64,000 bases of DNA from Roseinatronobacter sp. S2 (GCF_029581395.1 NZ_CP121113.1:2786001-2850000), one strand, 5' to 3'; positions 1 to 9,866 are shown, counted from the stretch's first letter. The notes: generated by a model not told the origin, from the sequence alone. A program made the numbers and translations.

Positions 1-783
1 AAAGCCTATAAGCTGGAAGATGTCGCCACCCGCAAGGCCGCGCGCCCGCGCGCGCAGGTTGAAGATGCCGCGCGCAACGCCAGCCCGCCGCGCGGTTTTG
101 CCAAGGCGCTGGCCACGGCACAACAGGGCGGCTACGGGCTGATCGCCGAGATCAAGAAGGCCAGCCCGTCCAAGGGCCTGATCCGCGCGGATTTCAACCC
201 GCCCGAACTGGCGCGCGCCTATGCCGATGGCGGGGCCACCTGTTTAAGCGTGCTGACCGACACCCCCAGCTTTCAGGGTGCCGACGACTTTCTGGTCGCC
301 GCGCGCAGCGCTGTCGGCCTGCCCGCGCTGCGCAAGGATTTCCTGTATGACACATGGCAGGTCGCGGAATCGCGCGCACTGAACGCCGATTGTATCCTGA
401 TCATCATGGCATCGGTCAGTGATACGCAGGCGCAGGAATTGGAAGATGCGGCATTCGGCTGGGGCATGGATGTTCTGGTCGAAACCCATGACGAGGCTGA
501 GCTGGAGCGCGCGCTGGCGCTGAAATCGCCCCTGCTGGGCATCAACAACCGCAACCTCAATACATTCGAGGTGACACTGGACACCACGCGCCGCCTGTCA
601 AAACTGGTGCCGGAAGGCAAGTTGCTGGTGGCCGAAAGCGGCATTTATACCCCCGCAGATCTGGCCGATCTGGCCACGCATGGCGCGCGCAGCTTCCTGA
701 TTGGCGAAAGCCTGATGCGGCAGCCCGATGTCGCAGCCGCCACCCGCGCGCTTCTGACACCGCCCCTGTCCGAAAAGGTGTAA
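1..783 (+). CDS. trpC: Indole-3-glycerol phosphate synthase, 5' end outside the window
   Basis: TrpC closes the indole ring in tryptophan synthesis, converting carboxyphenylamino-deoxyribulose phosphate to indole-3-glycerol phosphate. The reading frame is open from base 1, so the start codon lies to the left. The family signature [12 protein letters not shown] appears about 50 codons in, followed by the (beta/alpha)8 barrel motifs LRKDF, GINNRNL and ESGI. The stop is one base before the moaC start, so the genes are probably cotranscribed. trpA lies 46 kb away, and no trpB, trpD or trpF is seen here. The family assignment is firm; only the first few residues are missing. Confidence 0.96.
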   Translation, partial: KAYKLEDVATRKAARPRAQVEDAARNASPPRGFAKALATAQQGGYGLIAEIKKASPSKGLIRADFNPPELARAYADGGATCLSVLTDTPSFQGADDFLVAARSAVGLPALRKDFLYDTWQVAESRALNADCILIIMASVSDTQAQELEDAAFGWGMDVLVETHDEAELERALALKSPLLGINNRNLNTFEVTLDTTRRLSKLVPEGKLLVAESGIYTPADLADLATHGARSFLIGESLMRQPDVAAATRALLTPPLSEKV

Positions 784-784
784 T

Positions 785-1264
785 GTGGAAAAACTGACAC
801 ATTTTGACGCTGATGGTCACGCACACATGGTCGATGTGTCGCAAAAGTCCCACACCGCGCGGGTGGCCGTTGCCGAAAGTGCAGTGCAGATGCTGCCTGA
901 AACACTGGCGCTGATCACCGAAGGCCGCGCCAAGAAGGGCGATGTGCTGGGCGTTGCGCGGCTGGCGGGCATTATGGGGGCCAAACGCTGCGCAGATCTG
1001 ATCCCGCTATGTCATCCGCTGCCGATTACCAAGGTCAGTGTGGACCTGACCCCGGATGACAGCCTGCCCGGTGTGCGCATCCGCGCCGAAGTGCGCACCA
1101 CAGGCCAGACCGGCGTTGAAATGGAAGCCCTGACCGCAGCATCTGTCGCGGCGCTGACAGTCTATGACATGCTCAAGGCCGCCGAAAAATCCATGACCAT
1201 CACCGCCACGCGCGTCGTGCTGAAAGATGGCGGAAAATCCGGCCGGTATGAGGCCGGTTCATGA
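785..1264 (+). CDS. moaC: Cyclic pyranopterin monophosphate synthase MoaC
   Basis: MoaC makes cyclic pyranopterin monophosphate from the MoaA product in molybdenum cofactor synthesis. The 159-residue protein has the usual family length. K51, H77 (in LCHP), D128 and K131 sit at the numbering of the active-site residues of the Escherichia coli enzyme. The start is a GTG one base after the trpC stop; an ATG at 783 is in another frame. The stop overlaps the moeA start in an ATGA, which supports translational coupling within a trpC-moaC-moeA transcript. No moaA or moaD is seen nearby. Confidence 0.95.
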   Translation: MEKLTHFDADGHAHMVDVSQKSHTARVAVAESAVQMLPETLALITEGRAKKGDVLGVARLAGIMGAKRCADLIPLCHPLPITKVSVDLTPDDSLPGVRIRAEVRTTGQTGVEMEALTAASVAALTVYDMLKAAEKSMTITATRVVLKDGGKSGRYEAGS

Positions 1265-2433
1265 TCACACCGGAAGATGCGCTTGCCCGTGTATTCGCCC
1301 TGATCCGGCCACTTGAGTCCGAACAGGTGCCGCTGGAAGATGCCGCCGGTCGGGTGCTGCGCGAAGCGGTCTGCGCGCAACGCGACCAGCCGCCCTTCGC
1401 GGCCTCGGCAATGGATGGCTACGGCGTGGGCGCTGACGCAACCGCGGGCGCAAACTTGCGCCTTATAGGCGAAGCCGCCGCCGGACATGCGTTCAACGGC
1501 ACGGTAGGCCTTGGCGACGCAGTGCGCATTTTCACCGGCGCGCCCGTGCCCGCAGGTGTGGGGCGCGTGGTCCTGCAAGAAGACACCACCTGCCATGATG
1601 GCCGGATCACCCTGCCGGACACGCTGGACCGCTCCACCCATATCCGGCCCCGCGCCGCCGATTTCACGGCAGGCGACACCATCAGCGCACCGCGCAGGCT
1701 GGCCCCTGTGGCGCTGGCGCTTCTGGCGTCGATGAACTGCCCGAATGTGACGGTCAGCCGCCGCCCCGATGTGGCCATCATTGCCACCGGCGATGAACTT
1801 GTCATGCCGGGGGCCACGCCCGCCGCCGACCAGATCATTGCGTCCAACGCATTCGCAATCAAGGCACTGGCCGAAGCCGAAGGGGCGCGCGCCCGCATTC
1901 TGCCCATCGCATCCGATACCGAACGCTCCTTGCGGGCGGTGTTTGAACTGGCATCGGGCGCGGATATGATTGTCACCATCGGCGGCGCGTCCGTGGGCGA
2001 TCATGATCTGGTTGGCCCTGTGGCAGATATGCTGGGTGCCAAGCGCAGTTTCTACAAAATCGCCCTGCGCCCCGGAAAACCCCTGATGGCCGGAACGCTG
2101 CAAGGCGCGCTGCTGCTGGGTTTACCCGGAAACCCCGTGTCATCAATCGTTTGCGCCCATTTGTTCATGCGCCCTGCGCTGCGCGCCATGCAGGGGCTTG
2201 GGCAATGGCCTATGCCCACCGCAACCGCCGCCCTTGGCGCTGATCTGCCCGCGAACGGGCCGCGCACACATTACATGCGCGCCACACTGGGGCCAGGGCC
2301 GACGATTACCCCTGTGGGCAATCAGGACAGTTCCCTGCTGTCGGTGCTGGCGGGCGCCGATGCGCTGCTGGTGCATCCCGCGGGCGACGGGCCACGCCAG
2401 GCGGGCGAACAAATGCGGTATATCGCGCTGTAA
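1261..2433 (+). CDS. moeA: Molybdopterin molybdotransferase MoeA
   Basis: MoeA inserts molybdate into adenylylated molybdopterin, the last step of the basic molybdenum cofactor. The 390-residue protein has the N-terminal MoeA signature ([11 protein letters not shown], about residues 44-54). It also has the central MoCF-binding domain with [13 protein letters not shown] and GLPGNPVSS, and a C-terminal beta domain. It starts within the moaC stop (ATGA). A gap of about 80 bases containing an SOS box separates it from lexA, so lexA has its own promoter even if some transcript reads through. Confidence 0.95.
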   Translation: MITPEDALARVFALIRPLESEQVPLEDAAGRVLREAVCAQRDQPPFAASAMDGYGVGADATAGANLRLIGEAAAGHAFNGTVGLGDAVRIFTGAPVPAGVGRVVLQEDTTCHDGRITLPDTLDRSTHIRPRAADFTAGDTISAPRRLAPVALALLASMNCPNVTVSRRPDVAIIATGDELVMPGATPAADQIIASNAFAIKALAEAEGARARILPIASDTERSLRAVFELASGADMIVTIGGASVGDHDLVGPVADMLGAKRSFYKIALRPGKPLMAGTLQGALLLGLPGNPVSSIVCAHLFMRPALRAMQGLGQWPMPTATAALGADLPANGPRTHYMRATLGPGPTITPVGNQDSSLLSVLAGADALLVHPAGDGPRQAGEQMRYIAL

Positions 2434-2453
2434 GGCGGCTTGACACAATCTGT

Positions 2454-2468
2454 GAACGCGCATAGAAC
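2454..2468 (+). promoter_or_regulatory. SOS box (LexA operator) before lexA
   Basis: The sequence gaacgcgcatagaac is a perfect GAAC-N7-GAAC direct repeat, the complement of the alphaproteobacterial LexA site GTTC-N7-GTTC. It lies 44 bases before the lexA start codon, as expected for autorepression. The motif and position are seen; binding is inferred. Confidence 0.85.
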
Positions 2469-2511
2469 ATAAGGTGAATATTTGTAATCCATGACCTGTC
2501 GGGGGGACAAA

Positions 2512-3204
2512 ATGCTGACGCGAAAACAGATTGACCTATTGAAACTGATCCATACGCGCATGGAAAAGGACGGGGTCGCGCCATCCTTTGACGAAATGAA
2601 GGACGCGCTGGACCTGCGGTCCAAATCTGGCATCCACAGGTTGATTACAGCATTGGAAGAACGCGGTTTCATTCGCCGCCTGCCCCACCGCGCCCGCGCA
2701 ATCGAAGTGTTGAAACTGCCCGACGCCTTGTCGCGCGAAGGGTTCGTGCCGCAGGTTCTTGACGGGGGCGTGACGGACAAACCCGCCCCGCCCGCCAGAT
2801 CCATGGCTGTGGAAGCAAGTGCAATGACCCTGCCCATCATGGGCAAGATCGCCGCAGGCACCCCCATTGAAGCGATCAGCGAAGTGGTGCGCAATGTGGC
2901 CGTGCCGGGGTCCATGCTGGACACGCGCAAACAGCATTACGCGCTTGAAGTGCAGGGCGATTCAATGATCGATCTGGGCATCAATGACGGGGATATCGTT
3001 GTCATCCGCGAACAGGACACAGCAAATAACGGCGATATTGTCGTGGCCCTTGTCGAAGGTCATGAAGCGACGCTGAAACGCTTTCGCCGCCATAATGGCA
3101 TGATCGCACTGGAAGCGGCCAATCCGGCCTATGAAACCCGCCTGTTGCGCGATGATCAGGTTCAGGTTCAGGGCAGGCTGGTCGGGCTGATCCGCAGCTA
3201 CTGA
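2512..3204 (+). CDS. lexA: SOS repressor LexA
   Basis: LexA represses DNA-damage genes and cleaves itself when RecA is activated. The start at 2512 (MLTRKQ) is chosen over an in-frame ATG at 2491 because LexA proteins begin this way and a GGGGGG run lies just before it. Of 230 residues, 1-65 form the winged helix DNA-binding domain. The cleavage bond is A115-G116 and the catalytic pair is S151 (GDSM) and K189. The operator at 2454-2468 indicates autoregulation. It is convergent with prfC. Confidence 0.96.
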   Translation: MLTRKQIDLLKLIHTRMEKDGVAPSFDEMKDALDLRSKSGIHRLITALEERGFIRRLPHRARAIEVLKLPDALSREGFVPQVLDGGVTDKPAPPARSMAVEASAMTLPIMGKIAAGTPIEAISEVVRNVAVPGSMLDTRKQHYALEVQGDSMIDLGINDGDIVVIREQDTANNGDIVVALVEGHEATLKRFRRHNGMIALEAANPAYETRLLRDDQVQVQGRLVGLIRSY

Positions 3205-3260
3205 CCGGCACCCGCACCGCAAGCCGGTTTAACGCATACCTGCCCAAATAAGGGGCGGAT

Positions 3261-4868
3261 TTACACCATCATGTCCTTGGTCGCCGTCAGGCGAATATCG
3301 GGGTAATCGCGCCCAACGCGGTCAATATCCCATTGCAGGCGGGTCATAAAGACCGGATCGCCGTCACTGTCTGTCGCCATATGCTGTTTGTTGGCAGCGG
3401 CAAAATCCTCGACCGCTTGCTTTTCGCCCGCCACCCAACGCGCCGATGTGAACTGCGTGGGTTCAAACCGGACGGGCAGCCCGTATTCCAGTTCAATCCG
3501 GCTGGCCAGCACTTCAAACTGCAACTGGCCGACCACCCCGACAATGAAACCCGACCCGAAGACCGGCTTGAACACCTTTGCCGCGCCTTCTTCGGCAAAT
3601 TGCATCAGCGCCTTGTCCAGATGTTTGGCCTTCATCGGATCACCTGCGCGGCACGCTTGCAGCAGTTCCGGCGCAAAGGACGGGATACCGCTGAAGCGCA
3701 GCGCCTCGCCCTCGGTCAGGGCGTCCCCGATGCGCAACTGCCCGTGATTGGGAATGCCGATAATGTCGCCCGCCCACGCCTCTTCCGCCAGTTCACGGTC
3801 GGCGGCCAGAAACAACACAGGGCTTGCAACTGTCATCTGTTTTTTGGACCGCACATGCAGCAGCTTCATACCCCGTTCAAAATGCCCTGACGCCAGCCGG
3901 ACAAAGGCCACACGGTCGCGGTGCTTGGGGTCCATATTCGCCTGCACCTTGAACACGAACCCCGTGACCTTGCCTTCTTCCGGCGCGATCTGGCGCGATT
4001 GCGCGGTCTGGGGCTGGGGTTCAGGCGCATAATCGGCAATGCCGCGCATCAGTTCCTTCACCCCGAAGGAATTGATCGCAGACCCGAACCAGATCGGGGA
4101 CAAATGCCCCTCCATCACGGATTTGGCGTCAAGGGGCGGCAGCAATTCGCGTGCCATTTCCACTTCTTCGCGCAACTGCGCCAGCAATCCGGCCGGCACA
4201 TGATCGGCCATTCGGGGATCATTCAACCCTTCAAGAACAATGCTTTCGGCGACCTTGTTGCGGTCGGCGCGGTCCATCAGTTCCAGCCGGTTGCGCAGCA
4301 AATCATAGCAGCCCAGAAAATCCGCGCCCTGCCCTATGGGCCAGCTGGCGGGGGTCACATCAATCGCAAGGTTTTGTTGAATTTCGTCAATAATATCGAA
4401 AGTATCGCGGCTTTCACGGTCCATTTTGTTGCAAAATGTCAAGATTGGCAGGTCGCGCAGGCGGCATACCTCGAACAGTTTGCGGGTCTGGGACTCGACC
4501 CCTTTGGCCCCGTCAATCACCATGACCGCCGCATCCACAGCCGTCAGGGTGCGATACGTATCTTCCGAGAAGTCAGAGTGACCGGGCGTGTCCACCAGGT
4601 TGAAGCGGTAGGTGTCATAGTCAAATGACATGGCCGACGCAGAGACCGAAATGCCGCGATCTTTTTCCATCTGCATGAAATCCGACCGCGTGCGCCGCGC
4701 CTCGCCCTTGGCGCGCACCTGCCCCGCCATCTGGATCGCGCCGCCGAATAGCAGGAATTTTTCGGTCAGCGTTGTCTTGCCCGCATCTGGATGCGAGATG
4801 ATGGCAAATGTTCTGCGCCGCGCAATTTCGGGCGGCAATGCGGGGCGGTTCGGGGCATGATCCAACAT
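3261..4868 (-). CDS. prfC: Peptide chain release factor 3 (GTPase)
   Basis: RF3 is a translational GTPase that recycles RF1 and RF2 from the ribosome. At 535 residues it has family length. The G1 motif SHPDAGKTTLT is at residues 25-35, followed by the G3 motif DTPGHSDFSEDT and the G4 motif NKMDR. EF-Tu-like domain 2 and the RF3 C-terminal domain follow. It lies 42 bases downstream of a DksA-like gene on the same strand, so the two may be cotranscribed. It is convergent with lexA, and the 56-base gap contains an ACCGGC/GCCGGT inverted repeat without a clear T run. Confidence 0.96.
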   Translation of the reverse strand: MLDHAPNRPALPPEIARRRTFAIISHPDAGKTTLTEKFLLFGGAIQMAGQVRAKGEARRTRSDFMQMEKDRGISVSASAMSFDYDTYRFNLVDTPGHSDFSEDTYRTLTAVDAAVMVIDGAKGVESQTRKLFEVCRLRDLPILTFCNKMDRESRDTFDIIDEIQQNLAIDVTPASWPIGQGADFLGCYDLLRNRLELMDRADRNKVAESIVLEGLNDPRMADHVPAGLLAQLREEVEMARELLPPLDAKSVMEGHLSPIWFGSAINSFGVKELMRGIADYAPEPQPQTAQSRQIAPEEGKVTGFVFKVQANMDPKHRDRVAFVRLASGHFERGMKLLHVRSKKQMTVASPVLFLAADRELAEEAWAGDIIGIPNHGQLRIGDALTEGEALRFSGIPSFAPELLQACRAGDPMKAKHLDKALMQFAEEGAAKVFKPVFGSGFIVGVVGQLQFEVLASRIELEYGLPVRFEPTQFTSARWVAGEKQAVEDFAAANKQHMATDSDGDPVFMTRLQWDIDRVGRDYPDIRLTATKDMMV

Positions 4869-4910
4869 GGCGCGCGTATATGCGCTGGCGCGCGCCCATG
4901 CAAGGTGCTG

Positions 4911-5237
4911 TTACTGCGCACAGCGCTTGCAAAACGGCGTTGCAGGCAGCAGATCCAGCCGCACGGCACTTATCGCTGTGCCACATGTCGTGCAAAACCC
5001 GTATTCCCCCAGTTCCAGCCGCGTGAATGCCGCATCAATCATGCGCAATTCGGCCTGTGCGGACTGGCCCAGCGCGCTCAGGGTTTCGTCTTCTTCATGC
5101 TCTGTGGCGTTTTCTTCCCAGTCGGGGCTGCCGGGGTTGGACAATTCCTGATCGACAAAATTCATGCGCGCCAGCAGTTCAAGCCGCCGTTCCGTCAGTT
5201 GCGCGTTGCGGTCTTCAAGCGAATTTGTGTCGGTCAT
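4911..5237 (-). CDS. TraR/DksA-type zinc finger regulator
   Basis: This 108-residue protein belongs to the TraR/DksA family, whose members bind the secondary channel of RNA polymerase. An N-terminal acidic coiled coil (about residues 8-75) precedes a four-cysteine zinc finger, C82/C85 and C103/C106. An ATG ten codons upstream is possible, but the start at 5237 has AAGGAACG before it and was preferred. The protein is shorter than full DksA (about 150 residues), so it may be a short paralogue rather than the main DksA. It is divergent from hisF and followed by prfC. Confidence 0.85.
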   Translation of the reverse strand: MTDTNSLEDRNAQLTERRLELLARMNFVDQELSNPGSPDWEENATEHEEDETLSALGQSAQAELRMIDAAFTRLELGEYGFCTTCGTAISAVRLDLLPATPFCKRCAQ

Positions 5238-5349
5238 GGGGTGTCGTTCCTTCTGGTTACGCCCCATGATGATGGAAATGACAGCCCGCGTCCTTGATCC
5301 TTGTCAAATGCCCCTTTTCGCGGCGCGCGCAGGGCGTTAGAAGGGCGGC

Positions 5350-6111
5350 ATGTTGAAAACACGCATCATACCCTGCCTTGATGTCGCTGATGGCCGCGTG
5401 GTCAAAGGCGTCAATTTCGTGGATCTTGTCGATGCCGGTGATCCGGTCGAAGCCGCACGCGCCTATGATGCGGCGGGTGCGGATGAATTGTGCTTTCTGG
5501 ACATTCACGCAACCCATGAAAACCGCGGCACCATGTTCGATCTGGTCACCCGCACCGCCGAGCAGTGTTTTATGCCGCTGACCGTGGGCGGCGGGGTGCG
5601 CAGTGTTGATGACGTGCGCGCGCTGTTGCTGGCGGGTGCCGACAAGGTCAGTTTCAATTCCGCCGCCGTCGCCGACCCTGATGTGGTGGCACGCGCTGCG
5701 GACCGTTTCGGCAGCCAGTGCATCGTTGTGGCCATCGATGCCAAGACCGTCGCCCCCGGCGAATGGCAAATATTCACCCATGGCGGGCGCAAACCCACAG
5801 GGATTGATGCGGTGGAATTTGCCCGCACTATGGCAGCAAAAGGCGCGGGCGAAATCCTGTTGACCAGCATGGACCGTGACGGCACGCGCGCGGGGTTTAA
5901 CCTGCCCCTGACGCGCGCCATTGTAGATGCGGTGCCTGTGCCTGTCATCGCATCGGGCGGGGTTGGCACGCTGGACCATCTGGTCGAAGGGGTGACGCAG
6001 GGCGGCGCCTCGGCGGTGCTGGCGGCATCCATTTTCCACTTTGGCGAATACACGATTGGGCAGGCAAAGGCGCATATGGCCGCAGCGGGCCTGCCAGTGA
6101 GGCTGGCATGA
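5350..6111 (+). CDS. hisF: Imidazole glycerol phosphate synthase subunit HisF
   Basis: HisF is the cyclase subunit that, with HisH, makes imidazole glycerol phosphate and AICAR in histidine synthesis. The 253-residue (beta/alpha)8 barrel has D11 ([14 protein letters not shown]) and the second catalytic aspartate in VVAIDAKT. The phosphate-binding motifs TVGGGVR and IASGGVG are also present. The start follows GAAGGGCGGC. Its stop overlaps hisE by four bases. The rest of the his operon would lie elsewhere, since the upstream gene is divergent. Confidence 0.96.
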   Translation: MLKTRIIPCLDVADGRVVKGVNFVDLVDAGDPVEAARAYDAAGADELCFLDIHATHENRGTMFDLVTRTAEQCFMPLTVGGGVRSVDDVRALLLAGADKVSFNSAAVADPDVVARAADRFGSQCIVVAIDAKTVAPGEWQIFTHGGRKPTGIDAVEFARTMAAKGAGEILLTSMDRDGTRAGFNLPLTRAIVDAVPVPVIASGGVGTLDHLVEGVTQGGASAVLAASIFHFGEYTIGQAKAHMAAAGLPVRLA

Positions 6112-6437
6112 GCGAGATTGGCATGAGCGCGCTGGAACGGCTGGCCGCCACAATCGCAGACCGCGCGGGCGCAGACCCCGACAGCAGCTGGACGGCCAAG
6201 CTGTTGGCCAAAGGCCCCGAAAAATGCGCCGAAAAATTCGGCGAGGAAGCGATCGAGGCCGTGATCGAAGCGGTCAAGGGGGATGCGGACCGCCTGACAT
6301 CGGAAGCGGCGGATGTGCTGTATCACCTGCTGGTCATGTGTGCCGCGCGCGGGGTAACCCTTGCGCAGATCAACGCAGAACTGACGCGCCGCGAAGGCAC
6401 CTCCGGTCTGGCCGAGAAAGCCGCGCGCGATGTCTGA
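6108..6437 (+). CDS. hisE: Phosphoribosyl-ATP pyrophosphatase
   Basis: HisE hydrolyses phosphoribosyl-ATP to phosphoribosyl-AMP, the second step of histidine synthesis. The 109-residue all-helical MazG-like fold carries the metal-binding motif [14 protein letters not shown] and the later EAADVLYHL. It is a stand-alone HisE rather than a HisI-HisE fusion, as is common in alphaproteobacteria. The ATG overlaps the hisF stop. A second ATG at 6123 would give a protein five residues shorter. Confidence 0.94.
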   Translation: MSEIGMSALERLAATIADRAGADPDSSWTAKLLAKGPEKCAEKFGEEAIEAVIEAVKGDADRLTSEAADVLYHLLVMCAARGVTLAQINAELTRREGTSGLAEKAARDV

Positions 6438-6513
6438 CCCCTGCGGTGTGGCCTCTTGTCGGGGCACAGGCAACAGTATATCCTGAACAGGTTAACATTT
6501 TAGGCAGACTCAG

Positions 6514-7416
6514 ATGGGTGACTGGCTTCTTTCGCTTGTTGGCACGCCGGAAGGCGCGCGGCTGGCCACGATCCTTGCGCTGACATCCGCACTTGCGCAT
6601 GCCATTTTCGGCGCATTGCAAAAAGGCGCGCATGACCCGTGGATGACACGCGGGTCCATCGATCTGTGGCTGGCAGTGCTGTCGGCCCCTGTGGCACTGT
6701 TTTTCGTCAACTGGCCCAGTGCGGCCATGTGGCCGGTGTTGCTGGGCGTTATTGTCATTCATTTCATCTATAAGCTGGCCATGGCGCTGGCCTATGAAAA
6801 GGCCGCCTATACGGTGGTTTATCCGGTTGTTCGGGGCACCGGTCCGGTCATTACCGTCATTGCGGCCATGGCGATCTTCGGCGAAAGCTACACACTTATG
6901 CAATGGCTGGGTGTGGCCTGCCTGTCGGGGGGCATTCTGCTTTTGGCGCTGCGCAACCTGTCCGAAGAACAGATTGACATGCGCGCGCTGAAAATCGGGC
7001 TGGGCTGGGCGCTGGCGGGCGGCGTGATGGTGGCGGTCTATACCACCTATGATGCATGGGCCATCCGGTTGTCGGGCGATCCGTTCAGCTTTCTGGCGTG
7101 GTTTTTCTTTCTGACAGCGCTGGATTTTCCGTTTCTTGCATGGGCGCGATACCGGCGCATGACACACCCGCCGCGCCCTGCGCCTTTGTTGTTGCGCGGG
7201 CTGGCGGGCGCATTGATTGCCTATATCAGCTTCGGCGGCGTGATGATTGCGACGTTGGTGGGCAAGGTGGGCGAAGCGGCAATTCTGCGCGAAACCTCGA
7301 CCGTGTTTGCAGCGCTGATCGGCTGGTTCATCCTGCGCGAACGGGTCGGGCCGCGCAAACTGGCGCTGATGGTGATGATTGCGATTGGCGCGGTGATCGT
7401 GGAATTCGGGCGCTGA
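6514..7416 (+). CDS. EamA/DMT-family inner membrane transporter
   Basis: The 300-residue hydrophobic protein has about ten predicted membrane segments arranged as two EamA repeats (roughly residues 10-145 and 160-298), the drug/metabolite transporter fold. PVVRGTGPVITVIAAM and the second-repeat equivalent ETSTVFAALIGWFILRE are typical. The substrate cannot be told from sequence. It follows hisE by 76 bases. The ATG at 6514 was kept because the protein begins directly with the conserved N-terminal part. A dispersed repeat starts 20 bases after its stop. Confidence 0.85.
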   Translation: MGDWLLSLVGTPEGARLATILALTSALAHAIFGALQKGAHDPWMTRGSIDLWLAVLSAPVALFFVNWPSAAMWPVLLGVIVIHFIYKLAMALAYEKAAYTVVYPVVRGTGPVITVIAAMAIFGESYTLMQWLGVACLSGGILLLALRNLSEEQIDMRALKIGLGWALAGGVMVAVYTTYDAWAIRLSGDPFSFLAWFFFLTALDFPFLAWARYRRMTHPPRPAPLLLRGLAGALIAYISFGGVMIATLVGKVGEAAILRETSTVFAALIGWFILRERVGPRKLALMVMIAIGAVIVEFGR

Positions 7417-7436
7417 AGTGTTCCTGTTTGGGGGGA

Positions 7437-7668
7437 CTGGCCTGAAGGGGACGTTCGTGCCTGGACAAAGCCCGCACCATCGGTGGGCCGGGGGCTGCCG
7501 ATCCGGCGTTGGTGAAGTTCACTTTATGCGGGCTGCATACTCCTGCGTTCAAAGGCTTGGCATGACATCAACCAAATCGGCAGGCCGCGGGACGGCCCAC
7601 CGATGGCGTGGGCCACCTGCGGCCTTGGTTCTGCGCCTTAGGAAATTCCAACGTCCCCTTCATGCCAG
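7437..7668 (+). repeat. Dispersed repeat, copy A, flanked by 19-bp inverted ends
   Basis: Bases 7452-7641 match the reverse complement of 47257-47448 over about 190 bp at roughly 75-80% by eye. The best stretch contains two palindromes, gtgaagttcac and a tatgc...gcata hairpin, followed by ctgcgttcaaaggcttggc. In this copy the repeat is bracketed by imperfect inverted ends, ctggcctgaaggggacgtt at 7437-7455 and its complement (one mismatch) at 7650-7668. A further inverted pair catcggtgggcc/ggcccaccgatg lies inside. No direct target duplication is visible. It fills most of the gap 7417-7709, where no gene is supported. Confidence 0.75.
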
Positions 7669-7709
7669 AATCAACCGCCCCTGCCTGCCGGTCTGACACG
7701 CCCGCAAGC

Positions 7710-8183
7710 CTAATCCAGCCGCGATGAAATCACGCCTGTATTGATCCCGCCCATGCGCAATTCGCCAAACAGGCGCTGGTATTCCATTTTCGGGCACAGG
7801 TTTTCCACGACATCAACGCCGCGCGCGCGGGCCGTCTCGGCGGCTTGCGCATTTTGCACACCGATCTGCATCCAGACCGTGCGCAGTTGTGGCAAACTCG
7901 CCAGCGCCTCATTCACAAGCGGGGGCACATGTTCGGACCTGCGGAAAATATCCACCATATCCACCTGCGGCGGGCACTCCGCAAGACTGCCACGAACGGT
8001 TTCGCCAAACAGCGACTGGCCCGCCAGTCCGGGATTGACCGGAATGATGCGATAGCCCTTCAGCTTCAGATAGCGCGCAACGAAATAGCTGGGCCGCACC
8101 GGATTGGCCGACACGCCCACCACGGCAATAACCCGCGCGCGTTGCAAAATGCGTTTCAACTGGGCATGATCTGGCGGTGTCAT
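7710..8183 (-). CDS. CoA-binding domain protein (YccU-like)
   Basis: The 157-residue protein is a single CoA-binding Rossmann domain. VIAVVGVSANPVRPS at about residues 18-32 forms the nucleotide-binding loop, and the rest follows the succinyl-CoA synthetase alpha N-domain pattern (RIIPVNPG, WMQIGVQN, ENLCPKMEY). Proteins of this type are widespread, and their exact role is not established. It is transcribed from a short gap after the MFS gene, with a strong terminator between them, so it likely has its own promoter. Confidence 0.85.
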   Translation of the reverse strand: MTPPDHAQLKRILQRARVIAVVGVSANPVRPSYFVARYLKLKGYRIIPVNPGLAGQSLFGETVRGSLAECPPQVDMVDIFRRSEHVPPLVNEALASLPQLRTVWMQIGVQNAQAAETARARGVDVVENLCPKMEYQRLFGELRMGGINTGVISSRLD

Positions 8184-8221
8184 GGTGCAAGATTGTGCTG
8201 CATACCGCCCATATGCAAGCA

Positions 8222-8249
8222 GAAAAAGGCCCGACCAGCAGGCCGGGCC
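8222..8249 (-). terminator. Rho-independent terminator between the MFS and CoA-binding genes
   Basis: On the minus strand the stem GGCCCG...CGGGCC (8228-8233 with 8244-8249) is followed by five T residues. It lies 137 bases beyond the MFS stop. That is a long tail, so the hairpin could instead end a small RNA encoded in 8250-8385. Confidence 0.7.
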
Positions 8250-8385
8250 AAGTGCGGAACGAGGGACAGTAACAGATATACAGACGCGGAGTTCCGGTCC
8301 AACGTCATATGATATAAATATGGGGCCGTCGCGGAATTTCCAGTGCCGATCTCAAACTTGTGACGCGGCCTTGACCGCGCCCGGC

Positions 8386-9615
8386 CTAAACCGCGTGCCA
8401 GCGCCCCTGCACCCGCAGATTGGCGCGCAACGCCACCAGCGCGCCCAGCCCAACAACGCCCAACAGAATGCAGACCCACAGCGTGATCTGTGGCCCCAGA
8501 TGCGCCAGCGATACGGCAAACAGGAACGGGGCCGCCGCCGACATAACGCTGCGCAACCCCGCCAGCCGCCCCAGCCTTGCCCCGATTCCCGCAGGCCCGA
8601 ACAGCACCAGCGGCACCGATCCGCGCACAATGCTGGTCAGCCCCTGCCCCGCCCCGAACAGCAGCGCAAACACAATCGCCAGCCCCACACCCTGCCCCTG
8701 CCCCGCCAGCAACAACGCGCAAAATGACAGCGGCACGGCAGCGCCGGAAATGATCGCAACACTTAGCGGGTGGAAATTGCGCCAGAAACCGGCCTCGACC
8801 AGCCGGATCATCACCTGTGCAGGCCCCATCAGCATAGCCACCAGAAACGCCGTCTGCCCCAGCCCCCGTTCCAGCAACACCGGCACCATATGCACGCCGA
8901 TGGCCGCAATCACCATGCCCGTGACCGCAAACCCCAGCGCCAGCAGCACAAAGGCGGCGCGCAGGTGATCAGGCGCAATCGTGGGAAATTCAGGGCGCGG
9001 GGCACGCACGGGCGTATCCTGCCCCGCGCGCGGCACCGGCACCTTGCGCGCAATCCACAGATGCAACGGCAGCGCAATCCCCAGATGTAGCATTGCAAAC
9101 GCCATATATGTGCCGCGCCAGCCAAAGGTTTCCACCGCAAACCCGGTCAGCGGCCAGAACACAGTCGATGCAAATCCCCCGATCAGGGTCAGCCGAGTGA
9201 TGGCGCTGCGGGTGTCATCGGGCTCCTTCAGCGCCAATGTCACAAAAGCCGCATCATAAAGGACGGTAAAACTGATTGACTGCAACAAGATGACCAGCAC
9301 CGCGAAACTGGCGAAATTCGGCGCAAATGCCATTGATGCTGTCAGGATCGCGGCCAGAAAACTGCCAATCGCCATGACCTGCGGCGCGCCGATCTGGTCC
9401 AGCAACCGCCCCAATCGCGGTGAGGCCAGCCCGCCCACCAGCAACCCCACAGAAAACACCCCGAACAGCATAGGCCCCGACACGCCGAATTCCGCCGCAA
9501 TGGCAGGCACAAGGATAGGATAGGCATAAAATACCGCCCCGTAGCCGATGGTCTGCGTGCCACCCAATGCCAGCACAAACGGCCCCCAACCGGCCATCGG
9601 GTTCTGTATCGCCAT
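8386..9615 (-). CDS. MFS transporter
   Basis: The 409-residue protein has about twelve membrane segments and belongs to the major facilitator superfamily. SPRLGRLLDQIGAPQVM between segments 2 and 3 is the MFS loop motif. The start at 9615 (MAIQNPMAG) has AAAGGCGG ten bases upstream; an ATG seven codons earlier is less likely. The substrate is unknown, and the overall type resembles monocarboxylate/oxalate-like or YbfB-type MFS carriers. It is divergent from nrdJ. Confidence 0.85.
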   Translation of the reverse strand: MAIQNPMAGWGPFVLALGGTQTIGYGAVFYAYPILVPAIAAEFGVSGPMLFGVFSVGLLVGGLASPRLGRLLDQIGAPQVMAIGSFLAAILTASMAFAPNFASFAVLVILLQSISFTVLYDAAFVTLALKEPDDTRSAITRLTLIGGFASTVFWPLTGFAVETFGWRGTYMAFAMLHLGIALPLHLWIARKVPVPRAGQDTPVRAPRPEFPTIAPDHLRAAFVLLALGFAVTGMVIAAIGVHMVPVLLERGLGQTAFLVAMLMGPAQVMIRLVEAGFWRNFHPLSVAIISGAAVPLSFCALLLAGQGQGVGLAIVFALLFGAGQGLTSIVRGSVPLVLFGPAGIGARLGRLAGLRSVMSAAAPFLFAVSLAHLGPQITLWVCILLGVVGLGALVALRANLRVQGRWHAV

Positions 9616-9866
9616 GTTGAAAAAACCGCCTTTCATGCAGCGCCTATGCGCCACGATGCCAATCTGCTGCGGCATGTGCAACTGCACATCACAGCCCACC
9701 TGCGTGATACACCGGAATTCTTGCAGGTTTCATGACAGGCCGAACAGACGACAGCCCCGTTACCGCGAAATCAATTGGCCAATTTGCGGCGTTCTGCGTT
9801 GACCGGCACCAGTGCTGCGCCTATCTTGTCCCCTCCCCGCTGCACATCATCAAAGGATGCCCCGCC

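Noticed and set aside
9616..9866. Cobalamin riboswitch in front of nrdJ
   Set aside because: Neither the conserved B12-box pattern nor a matching set of stems could be found by eye.
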